The notes under the pieces were generated by a model. The model had not been told where the DNA came from. It worked only from the letters and a program-made list of their open reading frames with translations, and did no database searches. Shown one piece after another: positions 8,842 through 20,576 of a stretch of DNA of 64,000 nt. Position 1 is the first letter of the stretch. Every line of letters begins with the position of its first letter. The DNA comes from Lucinisca nassula. Lineage: Eukaryota > Mollusca > Bivalvia > Lucinida > Lucinidae. The position numbers and the translations under genes are program-made. The DNA lies in NCBI GenBank assembly GCA_963580285.1, contig OY757019.1, positions 64,066,587-64,130,586 of the forward strand, written 5' to 3'.

Positions 8842-11808
8842 TTAGCTCACCTGAGCAAGTGGTGAGCTAATGTGATTGCCCTGTGTCCGTCGTGCGTCGT
8901 CCACAGTTTGTTTAAATGACATCTCCTCCTAAACCACTGGCTGGATTTCAAAGTAATTTCAAGAAATGTTCATCTTATTGCCCTCTTCAAAAATTGCTAT
9001 TTTCATTCCACTCCAATGAAAAAGATGGCCACCAGAGCTAAAAATAGAAAAAATCTTTAAATGACATCTCCTCCTAAACCAGTGGCCAGAATTCGAAATA
9101 ATTTCTCAGAAATGTTCATCTTATTGTCCTTTTTTAAAAATTGCTATTTTCGTTCCGCTCCACAGAACAAGTTGGCCACCAGAGCTAAAAATAGAAAAAT
9201 CTTTGAAAAAGACATCTCCTCTTAAACCAATGGCCGGATTTTAAAATAATTTCACAGAAATGTTTATCTTATTGCCCTCATTAAAAATTACTATTTTTGT
9301 TCCGCTCCACTGAACAAGATGACCGCCAGAGCTAAAAAATGAAAAATCTTTAAACGACATCTCCTCCAAAACCAATGGCCAGATTTCAAAATAATTTCAT
9401 AGAAATGTTCATCTTATTACCCTCTTCAAAAATAGCTATTTTCTTTCCGCTCCACCAAACAAGATGGCTGCCAGAGCTAAAAATAGAAAAATCTTGAAAC
9501 GACATCTCCTAAACCAATGTCCAGATTTCAAAATAATTTCACAGAAATATTCATCTTATTGCCCTCTTCAAAAATTGCTTTTTTCCTTTCGCTCCACCAA
9601 ACAAGATGGCCTTCAGAGCTGAAAATAGAAAAATCTTTGAAAAAGACATCTCCTCCTAAACCAATGGCCAGATTTCAAAATAATTTCACAGAAATGTTTA
9701 TCTTATTGCCCTCATTAAAAATTACTATTTTCGTTCCACTCCACTGAACAAGATGGCCGCCAGAGATAAAAATAGAAAAACTTTAAATGACATCTCCTCC
9801 AAAACCAATGGCTAGATTTCAAAATAATTTCACAGAAATGTTCATCTAATTGCCCTCTTCAAAAATTGCTTTTTTCCTTTTGCTCCACCAAACAAGATGG
9901 CCACTAGAGCTAAAAATAGAAAAATCTTTGAAAAAGACATCTTCACCTAAACCATTGGCCAGATTTCAAAATAATTTCACAGAAATGTTTATCTTATTGC
10001 CCTCTTTAAAAAATTACTATTTTTGTTCCACTCCACTGAACAAGATGGCCGCGAGAGCTAAAGATAGAAAAATCTTTAAACAACATCTCCAAACCGAATC
10101 TAGATTCAAAATAATTTCATAGAAATGTTCATCTTATTGCCGTCTTCAAAAATTGCTATTTGTTCCGCTCCACCAAACAAGATGGCCGCCAGAGCTAAAA
10201 ATAGAAAAATCTTTAAACGACGTCTCCTCCTAAACCAATGACCAGATTTCAAAATAATTTCACAGAAATATTCATTTTATTGCCCTCTTCAAAAATTGAT
10301 ATTTTCTTTCCGCTCCACCAAACAAGATGGCCACCAGAGCTAAAAACAGAAAAAACTTTGAAGAAGACATCTCCTAAACCAACCGCCGGATTTCAAAATA
10401 CTTTCACAGAAATGTTTATCTTATTGCCCCCAATAAATATTACTATTTTTGTTCCGCTCCACCAAACAAGATGGCCACTAGAGCTACAAATAGAAAAATT
10501 TATAAACAACATCTCCTCCAAAACCAATGGCCAGATTTCAAAATAATTTCATAGAAATGTTCATGTTATTGCCCTCTTCAAAAATTGCTGTTTTCATTTC
10601 GCTCCACCAAACAAGATGGCTACCAGAGCTAAAAATAGAAAAATCTTTAAACAACATCTCCTCCTAAACCAATGGTCAGATTTCAAAATAATTTCACACA
10701 AATGTTCTTCTTAATTCCCTCTTCGAAAATTGCTATTTTTTGTTCTGCTCCACCAAACAAGATGCCTGCCAGAGATAAAAATAGAAAAATCTTCAAAAAA
10801 GACATCTTCTAAACCAATAACCGGATTTCAAAATAATTTCACAGAAATGTTTATCTTATTGCCCACATTAAAATTACTATTTTTGTTCCGCTCCACTGAA
10901 CAAGATGGCTGCCAGAGCTAAAACTAGAAAAATCTTTAAACGACATTTCCTCCAAAACCAACTGCCAGATTTCAAACTAATATCATAGAAATGTCATGTT
11001 ATTGCTGTCTTCCAAAATTGCTATTTTCATTCTGCTCCACCAAACAAGATGGCTGCCAGAGCTAAAAATAGAAAAATCTTTAAAACGACATCTCTTCCTA
11101 AACCAATGGTCAGATTTCAAAATAATTTCACAGAAATGTTCTTCTTATTGGCCTCTTCGAAAATTGCTATTTTTATTCTGCTCCACCAAACCAGATGGCT
11201 GCCAGAGATAAAAATAGAACAATCTTTGAAAAAAAAACATCTCCTCCTAAACCAATGGTGGGATACACAAATAATTACACAGAAATATTTATCTTATTGT
11301 CCTCATTAAAAATTGCTATTTTTGTTCCACTCCACTGAACAAGATGTCCGCCAGAGCTAAAAATAGAAAAATCTTTAAACATCTCCTATACCAGTGGCAC
11401 CATTTCAAAATTATTTCACAGAAGTGTTAATCTTATTGCCCTCTTCAGAAATTGCTATTTTCATTCCGTTCCACTGAACAAGATGGCCACCAGAGCTTAA
11501 AATAGAAAAATCTTAAAGTGATGTCTCCTAAAAACCAGTGGCCAGATTTCAAAATAATTTCACAAAAATATTCATCTTATTGCTCTCTTTTCAAAAATAG
11601 CTATTTTTGTTTTGCTCCACTGAACAAGATGGCGGCCAGAGCTTAAACTAGAAAAATCTTTGAAAAACATCTCCTCCTAAACCAATGGTATCCTATATTC
11701 TTCCCTTTTGATGTCAAAATTTGGGTTTGCTCCCTTTGTCTTGTCTTACATGTATGTGATCCTTAAGAATTCAGGTGAGCAATACAGGACCATCATGGTC
11801 CTCTTGTT
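8842..11808 (+). mobile_element. Helentron/HINE-like element, 143-bp units (element 7)
   Basis: Starts TTAGCTCACCTGAGC with a local hairpin (AGCTCACC...GGTGAGCT, about 8844-8869), then a short GTCCGTCGTGCGTCGTCC tract. About 19 units of roughly 143 bp follow to 11690, each with a CAAGATGGCCGCC-like word (near 9318, 9462, 9604, 9750, 9895, 10043 and so on). The end has TTCAGGTGAGC (inverse of GCTCACCTGA), hairpin GGACCATCATGGTCC at 11787-11801 and TCTTGTT at 11802-11808. Open frames with repeated KIEKSLKK-like peptides are by-products of the units and not proteins. Confidence 0.87.
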
Positions 11809-11939
11809 CTTTTGTTGGTAGCTTTAATAATTGTTATATGCAAAAATGATTACCATTTATAAATGAAAAGAAGGGAAAAAACATATAGGAAAGGAAAAAT
11901 ATATTTCAAATACAAAAACTTAAAATCTTCAAGGGAAGC

Positions 11940-12341
11940 TACTCTATTTTTGTATGATCACTAACCATGGTGGTTTCACCTTGGTCAGACCATGTTCAAC
12001 CATGGTCATAAGAAAAAGCTTGGTTAACCATGGTCACTAACCATAAGATAATCAACCACTGTCAAAAGCATGGTCAACCATATCCAACCATGCTTGGTAG
12101 TGTACACCATGGTCAAACCATGGTTAGCCATGGTCAAAACCTTGGTTGGTATGTACACCATGGTCAGACCATGGTCATGAAATAGAAAGCATGGTTAACC
12201 ATGGTCACTTACCATGGTCAAAAAGCATGGTTACCTTTACCAACCATGGTTCAACCATGGTTGGCAGTGGTGACCAAGGTGAAAAGCATGGTTAACCATG
12301 GTTGACCAGGGGTCAACCGTAGTCTTAATTTCGCAGGGGTA
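11940..12341. repeat. Palindromic-word array (CCATGGT) with TTTCGCAGGGGTA boundary
   Basis: About 380 bp built almost entirely from CCATGGT and AACCATGG words, which are self-complementary, with irregular spacing. The array ends in TTTCGCAGGGGTA (12329-12341). The same boundary closes the unrelated GTTCTTGAAC array at 44193-44205 and, inverted, opens the one at 24084. No coding potential. Confidence 0.85.
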
Positions 12342-12390
12342 GTTCCGGTCCATTGAACATCTAGGTCACAGGAGCTAAAAATAGATTTTT
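12342..12390 (+). repeat. Remnant of an element 26-type unit
   Basis: The short stretch gttccggtccattg...aaaatagattttt matches the pre-array segment at about 63163-63212. It marks the left edge of the 11-kb nest. Confidence 0.5.
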
Positions 12391-14769
12391 ATGTCCCCAA
12401 CTTCGAAGAAGTTGAGGGGGCCCACTGGTTTTGTCTTGTCCATCTGTCTGTTACACTTTTCTTTGTGGACGTGATAACTTGAGAACCATTTGACCCATGA
12501 AGTTCATATTTGGTATACAGTACATAGACATATAGGGAAAAGCTTAAGCAATCTTCTAGTCAGAAACCAGAAGGTTGATATTTGGTAAAGTTGTTCAAAT
12601 TATAGCCCGTGGATCAAAAATGGCCCCGTCCAAGGGGTCACTTGTTTTATTTAGACTTATGTAGGGAAAACCTTTAAAAATCTTATTGATGAATTTTAAA
12701 ATAACTTCACACAAATGTTGGTATAATTACATCTCCAGCAAGTTGGACATTCCTGGTCCTGGGCTCAAGGTCAAGGTCATTCTGGCTATTTTTAGAAAAA
12801 AACTTTGTCATCCCACTAGCGCTTACATTCATTGATGGATTTTCATATAACTTCATACAAATGTTGGGTATGGTATTATCTCATTTAAGTTAGACTTTCA
12901 GGGTCCTGGGCTCAAGGTCAAAATCAGTGTGGCTATTTTTTAGAAAAACTTTGTTATCCCTCTAGCGCCTACATTTATTGATGGATTTTAATATAACTTC
13001 ACACAATTGTTGGATATTATATTTATCTCGAAGAAGTTTGACTTACAGGCTCCTGGGCTCAAGGTCAAGGTCACTTTGGCTATTTTTATGCCCCCAACTT
13101 CGGAGAAGTTGAGGGGGCATATTGGTTTGGCCTTGTCAGTCTGTCCGTTACGCTTTTCTTGCGGACGCAATAACTTAAGAACCCTTTTGACCAATGGAGT
13201 TGATATTTGGTATGTATACAGTACCCTGACCATGTGTCGATGCGCTGATTAACTTTTGGGCATGTCACATTGAATACTTACAGAGTTATGCCCCTTTTTG
13301 ACGAATTTGACATAGTCAAAATGACCCCCTGTATCTTGGAAACCAATAAGCCTAGGACCCAGAAACTATATATGCACATTCTATATGAAAAATAAGCAGA
13401 CCCATATTTTTTTCTTTTTCGATTAATCCATTAATAACAGAATTATTCCCCTTTTCAACTTGTATAAGGGCGGGGCCTATGATAAAATTTTGCAGACGCG
13501 ATAACTTAAAAACCCTTTGACCGATGGAGTTGATATTTGGTATACAGTACCCTAACCATGTGACGATGCGCTGGTTAACTTTTGGGTATGTCACATCGAA
13601 TACTTCCAGAGTTATGCCCCTTTTTGACAAATTTGACATAGTCAAAATGACCCCCTGTATCTTTGAAACCAATAAGCCTAGGACCCTGAAACTTTATTTG
13701 CACAATCTATATGAAAAATAAGCAGACCCATGTTTTTTCGTTTTTTGATTAATCCATTAACAACATAATTATTTCCCTTTTCAACTTGTATAAGGGCAGG
13801 GCCTATGATAAAATTTTGCGGATGCGATAACTTAAGAACCCTTTGACCGATGGAGTTGATATTTGGTATACAGTACCCTGACCATGTGACGATGCGCTGA
13901 TTAACTTTTGGGTATGTCACATCGAATACTTCCAGAGTTATGCCCCCTTTTTGACAAATTTGACATAGTCAAAATGACCCCCTGTATCTTTGAAACCAAT
14001 AAGCCTAGGACCCTGAAACTTTATTTGCACATTCTATATGAAAAATAAGCAGACCCATATTTTTTCATTTTTTGATTAATCCATTAACAACAGAATTATT
14101 TCCCTTTTCAACTTGTATAATGGTGGGGCCTATAAAATTTTGCGGACGCGATAACTTAAGAATCCTTTGACCGATGGAGATGATATTTGGTATACAGTAC
14201 CCTGACCATGTGAAGATGCGCTGATTAACTTTTGGGCATGTCACATCGAATACTTCCAGAGTTATGCCCCTTTTTGACAAATTTGACATAGTCAAAATGA
14301 CCCCCTGTATCTAGGAAACCAATAAGCCTAGGACCCTGAAACTTTATATGCACATTAAATATGAAAAATAAGCAGACCCATATTTTTTCGTTTTTTTATT
14401 AATCCATAAATAACAGAATTATTCCCCTTTTCGACTTGTAAAAGGGCAGGGCCTATGATAAAATTTTGCGGATGCGATAACTCAAGAACCCTTTGACACA
14501 TGGAGTTGATTTACTTTTGGGCATGTCACATCGAATACTTACAGAGTTATGCCCCTTTTTGACAAATTTGACAAATTCTATATGAAAAATAAGCAGACCC
14601 ATATTTTTTCATTTTTTGATTAATCCATTAACAACAGAATTATTTCCCTTTTCAACTTGTATAATGGCGGGGCCTATAAAATTTTGCGGACGCGATAACT
14701 TAAGAATCCTTTGACCGATGGAGATGATATTTGGTATGAAAAATAAGCAGACCCATGTTTTTTCGTTTT

Positions 14770-16565
14770 TTAGCTCACCAGAGCTGAAGGCTCCGGGGGA
14801 GCTTATAGGATAGGCAGTTGTCCGTCGTCGTCGTCGTATGTCTGGCGTCTGTCGTCTGTTGTCGTCGTCTGACGTCAACACTTTCAAACAACATCTCCTC
14901 TGAAGCCACTGGGCCAATCGAGCCCAAATTTTATTTGTAGCATCCTTGGACTGGGGGATTGAAAGTTTGTGGTTTTTTTTTATGAAAATCCGCTCATTAG
15001 TTTGGTTGCTATGGCAACTTAGAGTTTCCATTGACTTATAATGGGGAAAATAGAAAAAAGGCATTTACTGCCAAGCCTTTGGAGATATTTTGACAATTTT
15101 TTTATAGAAATGTTTCTTGAGTAAACTTCTTTCAGCCATATGCTTTTTTGCCAACCTGGGGGTCCCCCAGGGTGTGCCTGGGCCATGCCCCACCCCCTCC
15201 ATTTCATAAAAGGCCATATATCTTGGAAACCATTCAGATCCCCACCCCCAAACCATATATATTCTTGTTCCTTGTGATAAGACGCATTCAGTGACACCAA
15301 CCGGGGGGTCCCCAGGGTGGACCTGGGCCATGCCCCACCCCTCCACTTCATAAAAGGCCCAATATCTCAGAAACCGTTCAGATCCCCACCCCTAAACCAT
15401 ATATATTCTTGTTCCTTTTGGTAAGAAGCATTCAGTGACACCAACTTGGTGGTCCCCCTGGATGTGCCTGGGCCATGCCTCACCCCCTCCACTTCATAAA
15501 AGCCCCAATATCTCCGAAACCTTACAGATCCCCACCCCTAAACCGTATATATTCTTGTTCCTTATGAGAAGATGCATTCAGTGACATCAACCTGGGGTTC
15601 CCCCGCTATGTGCCGGGGCCATGCCCCACCCTCTCCACTTCATAAAAGGCCAAATATCTCAGAAACCATTCAGATCCCCACCCCTAAACCATATATATTC
15701 TTATTCCTTGTGATAAGATGCATTCAGTGACAATATCTTGGGGGTCCCCTGGGATGCGCAGGGGCCATGCCCCTCCCCCTGCACTTCATCAAAAGGCCAC
15801 ATATTTCAGAAACCATTCAGATCCCCACCACTAAACCATACATATTCTTGTTCCTTATGAGAAGACACATTCAGTGACACCAACCTGGGGATCCCCCCGG
15901 AATGCGCCCCGACCATGCCCCACCCCCTCTACTTCATAAAAGGCCCAATATTTTAGAAACCATACAGATCCCACCCATAAACTTTATATTTTCTTGGTCC
16001 TTATGATAAGACACATTCAGTGAGACCAACATGAGGGTCCGCGGGATGTGCTGGGGCCATGAACCAGTCCCCCTCCACTTCATAAAAGGCCCAATATCTC
16101 AGAAATCTTACAGATCCCCGCCCCTAAACCATATATTCTTGTTCCGTACGATAAGACACATTCAGTGAGACCAACCTGGGGGTTGCCCGGGATGTGCTAG
16201 GGCCATGCCCCAGTCCCCTTACACTTCATAAAAGGCCCAATATCTCAGAAACCTTACAGATCCCCACCCATAAACCATATATATTCTGGTTCCTTATGAT
16301 AAGACACATTCAGTGTCACCAACCTAGGGTCTCCTTGGGGTGCAACGGGCCATAATCAGATATATTGTTGTTCCTTATGATTAGATACAATACATTCAGT
16401 CACACCAACTTGGGAGTGTGGGAGGTGTCCACAGGAGCCGTTTCTCTCCTCTCCACTTCATAAAGGGGCCTCATATAAGACTTAATGTTAAAATACATTG
16501 CTGCCAGTGGGCAGTGCCCACCTGCCTGAGTTCTGGTGAGCATAGTGGCTCATGGGCCTCTTGTT
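14770..16565 (+). mobile_element. Nested Helentron/HINE-like element, 147-bp units (element 10)
   Basis: Starts TTAGCTCACCAGAGC with hairpin 14772-14803, then a (GTC)n microsatellite to about 14870, a single 5' segment with an X-box (15005-15018), and about nine 147-bp units. Ends with TTCTGGTGAGC, hairpin GGCTCATGGGCC and TCTTGTT (16559-16565). It lies between cgtttttt and gattaatcc of an element 9 unit, which reads continuously without it. The array is nearly the same as that of element 1 unit by unit, down to shared variant units, so the two are recent relatives. Confidence 0.88.
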
Positions 16566-17583
16566 GATTAATCCATTAATAAAGAATTATTTCCCTTTTC
16601 AACTTGTATAATGGCGGGGCCTATAAAATTTTGCGGATGCGATAACTCAAGAACCCTTTGACACATGGAGTTAATATTTGGTATACAGTACCCTGACCAT
16701 GTGAAGATGTGCTGATTAACTTTTGGGCATGTCAAGGCGAATACTTTTAGAGTTATGCCCCTTTTTGACAAATTTTACATTGTCAAAATGCCCCCCCCCC
16801 TGTATCTTTGAAACCAAGTAGCCTAGGGCCCTGATACTTTATATGCACATTCTATATGAAAAATAAGCAGACCCATATTTTTTCGTTTTTTTATTAATCC
16901 ATTAATAACAGAATTATTCCCGTTTTCAACTCGTTTAAAGGCGGGGCCTATGATAAAATTTTGCGGATGCCATAACTTAAGAACCCTTTGACACATCGAG
17001 TTGATATTTGCTATACAGTACCCTGACCATGTGAAGATGTGCTGATTAACTTTTGGGCATGTCAGGTCAAATACTTCCAGATTTATGCCCCTTTTTGACA
17101 AATTTGATATTGTCAAATTGACCCCCTGTATATCGGAAACCAATAAGCCTAGGACCCTGAAACTTTATATGCACATTCTATATGAAAAATAAGCAGACCC
17201 GTATTTTTTCTTAATTCATTAATAACAGAATTATTCCCCTTTTCTACTTGTATAAGGGTGGGGCCTATGAAATTTTTTTTTGAGGACGCAATAATTTGAG
17301 AACCCTTTGACCGATGGTGTCGATATTTGGTATACAGTACCCTGACCACGTGACGATGCGCTGATTAACTTTTGGGCATGTCAGGTCAAATACTTCCAGA
17401 TTTATGCCCCTTTTTGACAAATTTGACATTGTCAAAGAGACCCCCTGTATAATTATTGGAAACCAATTAGCCTAAAACCCTGAAACTTTATATGCACATT
17501 CTATATGAAAAATAAGTAGACCCATATTTTTTTTTTTTTTTAATCAATCCATTATTAACAGAATTATTTCTCTTTTTTAGAAG

Positions 17584-17620
17584 AGGGTGGGGGAGGGGGG
17601 GGGGGGGGGGTTGGGGGGCT
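17584..17620 (+). repeat. Poly-G tract in element 9 array
   Basis: A run of G broken by single T or A, inside a 325-bp unit where other units have the GGGCGGGGCC segment. A second tract lies at about 17930-17947. They look like slippage products. Confidence 0.8.
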
Positions 17621-18047
17621 ATGATTAAATTTTGCAGATGCAATATCTTGAGCACAGTTTGAACCATGGAGTTGATATTTGGTATATAGTACCCTGACCA
17701 TGTGAAGATGTATTGATAAATTTTTGGACTGCTGCATCAAATATTGTCAGAGTTATGCCTCTTTTTGTGAACATTCAAAGAGACCCTGTATTTTGGAAAC
17801 CAATTAGCCTTGGACCCTGAAACTTTACATGCACATTCTGTATGAAAAATAAGCAGACCCATATTTTTTTTTTTTTATTAATCCATAAATAACAGAAGTA
17901 TTCCCCTTCTCAACTTGTGTGTGTGTGGGAGAGGGGGGGGGGGGGGTGCTATGATAAAATGATGCGGACACAATATCTTGAGTACTGTTTGACCCATGGA
18001 GTTAATATTTGGAAGACTGCACCCTGACCTTATGAAGATATGCTGAT

Positions 18048-19646
18048 TATAGCCCCGCTTTGAAAAAGCGGGGCTATATTGGATTTGCCATGTCCTTCTG
18101 TCATTCCGTGATTCCGTTAATTTGTGTTGGCTCCATAACTTTGTATCTGCTTAACATATTTTCATGAAACTTCACACAAATGTTAAACACCATAAGACAA
18201 TGTGCAGAGCGAAGGAATTATAACTGTGGATTGCCTACTTTTGGAGTTATTGCCCTTTGAACATTTTCCGTAATTCCGTAATTCCGTAATTCCGTAATTC
18301 CGTGATTCCGTTAATTTGTGTTGGCTCCATAACTTTGTATCTGCTTAACATATTTTCATGAAACTTCACACAAATGTTAAACACCATAAGACAATGTGCA
18401 AAGCGAAGGAATTATAACTGTGGATTGCCTACTTTTGGAGTTATTGCCCTTTGAACATTGAAAAATGGCAATTTTAATTGTGTCCGCTTCATAACTCGAA
18501 AACCGTTTGAGATATTTTTAGGAAACTTCACACAAATGTTAAGCACTATGAGACGATGTGCAGAGCGCAGGAACCATAACTCTGCATTGCTTATTTTTGG
18601 AGTTATTGCCCTTTGAACATTGAAAAATGGCAATTTTAACAGTGTCCGCTTCATAACTCGAAAACCGTTTGAGATAATTTCATGAAACTTCACACAAATG
18701 TTAAGCACTATGAGACAATGTGCAGAGCGCAAGAACCATAACTCTGGTTTTCGTATTTTCTGTGTGTCTGTCTGTGTGTCTGTCTGTGTCTGTTAACAAT
18801 TTTCGTGTCCGCTCCATAACTTTAAAACCCATTCACATATTTTCATGAAACTTCACACAAACATTAAACACCATGAGATGGTGTGCAGAGTGCAGGAACC
18901 ATAACTCTGGATTGCCTAATTTTTGAGTTATTTCCCTTTGAATATTGAAAAATATCAATTTTAGCCGTCTTTGCTCGATAACTCAAAAACCGTTTGAGAT
19001 AATTTTATGAAACTTCACACAAATGTAAAGCACCATATTACGTGTGCAGAGCACAGGAACCCAAACTCTGGATTGTCTACTTTTTCAGTTATAGGCTTTT
19101 GAATATTAAAAAATGGCAATTTTAACTATGTCCGCTCCATAACCGTTTCTGATATTTTCATGAAACTTCAAATAAATGAAAAGCACCTTGAGATGATGTG
19201 CAGAGTGCAGGAACCATAACTCTGGTTTGCCTACTTTAGGAGTTATTGCCCTTTGAACATTTAAAAAGGCAATTTTGACTGTGTCGGCTCCATAACTCAC
19301 AAACCATTTGAGATATTTTCATGACACTTCACACAAGTGTAAAGCACCATGAGACAATGTGCAGAGCGCAGGAACCCTGACTCTGATTTGCCTACTTTAG
19401 GAGTTATTACCCTTTGAACATTGAAAAATGGAAGATGAAATTTAGTATAAACATGGACATTCTGGTAATGTATCATGCTCATTGAAATGAGGGACAAGGG
19501 CTCACAACTCTTAGAGTTTTTCCAGATAATGTAAAATTTTCAACAGTTATTTCTTGTTCATAACTGTTTTCTCTGCAGCTTAAATAACTTTCTTCTCTGA
19601 CAGCGCTGAAGCGGGGCTATAGTCAGATCCTCTGACAGCTCTAGTT
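18048..19646 (+). mobile_element. Nested Helentron/HINE-like element (element 11)
   Basis: Perfect hairpin ATAGCCCCGCTTT-GAA-AAAGCGGGGCTAT at 18049-18077. The microsatellite is ATTCCGT instead of GTCC and appears twice (18108 and 18265-18310) because the first unit is duplicated with it. Units of about 160 bp with gcaggaaccataactctg words continue to about 19440. The 3' end has GCGGGGCTATA (19611-19621, inverse of TATAGCCCCGC), hairpin GTCAGATCCTCTGAC (19622-19636) and TCTAGTT (19640-19646). Flanks gctgatt and aattttaaggctgg rejoin the element 9 unit. Confidence 0.88.
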
Positions 19647-20576
19647 AATTTTAAGGCTGGCTGCATCAAATACTGCCAGAGTTATGCCCCTTTTGTGAAA
19701 ATTGAACTTCATCAACATGACCCCCAGTTATCCTAGGACCTTGAAATTTTATATGCATATTGTATATGAAAAATAAGCACACCCATATTTTTTTTCATGT
19801 TTTTCATAAGCCAATGATAATGAAATTATTTTTGATTGATCCATAACTAGCGAAATTTTTCCTCTTTTCAACTTGTTATATAGGGAGCTATGATAAAATG
19901 TTGGGTATACTATATCTCAAGAACTGTCTAACATATGAAGTTGATATTAGGTATACAGTACCCTGACAAAATACAGAAGTGCTGATTAACTTGTAGGCTG
20001 ACTGCATCAAAATTTTACAAGAGTAATGCCCCTTTTGTTGAAAATCTGACTTAGTCAACGTGGCTGCCTGTATCTTGGAAACAAATTTATTTATGGCCCT
20101 GAAAGTAGGATGTGTTGTGTCAGTTGGATTTAGTGCCTGTACTTAGGGGCAAACATACGGTTGGGGGCATAGTGTTTTACAAACACATAGTCTAGTTATG
20201 AAAACCTTGTCATAGCTCTAGTTCCTACATTTATCCATGGATTTTAATATAATATTCCACAGATGTTTGGTATGATAATATCTTAAGCATATTTACTTTC
20301 AGGGTGCTGGGGTCACATTTACAGGGTCAAGGTCACTGTTACTATTTTATAGAAAAACTTTGTCATCGCTCTAGTGCCTACATTATTGATGGATTTTGAT
20401 ATAACTTCACACAATTGTTGGATATGATATTATCTGGAGCATGTTCGACTTTCAGAGTCCTGGCCTCAAGGTCAAGGTCATTGTGGCTATTTTTTGAAAA
20501 AATTTGTAATACTCTGGCCCCTACATTTATTGATGGATTTTGATATAACTTCACACAAATGTTTAGTATATTATTA

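Larger units (their letters stand above)
13087..20197 (+). mobile_element. Nested Helentron/HINE-like element, 325-bp units (element 9)
   Basis: Perfectly paired 5' hairpin with ATGCCCCCAACTTC arm (13088-13120) and a short GTCTGTCCGTTACG tract. Units of about 325 bp start with gcggacgcgataact near 13160, 13491, 13817, 14141, 14467, 14683, 16633, 16962, 17283, 17640 and 17964. The 3' end shows TTGGGGGCAT (20161-20170, exact inverse of ATGCCCCCAA), hairpin GTGTTTTACAAACAC (20172-20186) and TCTAGTT (20191-20197). Outside it, the element 8 unit rejoins (ggctattttt / atgaaaacc). Elements 10 and 11 are inside. Confidence 0.85.
12390..20576 (+). mobile_element. Helentron/HINE-like element holding the main nest (element 8)
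   Basis: The 5' hairpin ATGTCCCCAACTTC-GAA-GAAGTTGAGGGGG lies at 12391-12420, followed by GTCCATCTGTCTG. Units of about 150 bp (CTCAAGGTCAAGGTCA and CTCTAGCGCCTACATT words) occupy 12640-13085 and resume at 20198-20576, so element 9 was inserted between. The right end is not clear. Units of the same family recur at 22640-23215 inside the next element, and no inverse of the ATGTCCCC arm was found. Confidence 0.65.

Noticed and set aside
9517..11309. Several plus-strand open frames with repeated KIEKSLKK, RFQNNFTEMF and LLPS words
   Set aside because: They follow the 143-bp units of element 7; frames shift between units and have no non-repeat homologue. They are by-products of an array.
13352..17349. 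Minus-strand frames with MSNLSKRGITLEVF and CPKVNQRI words
   Set aside because: These are reverse-strand readings of the 325-bp units of element 9, repeated once per unit.
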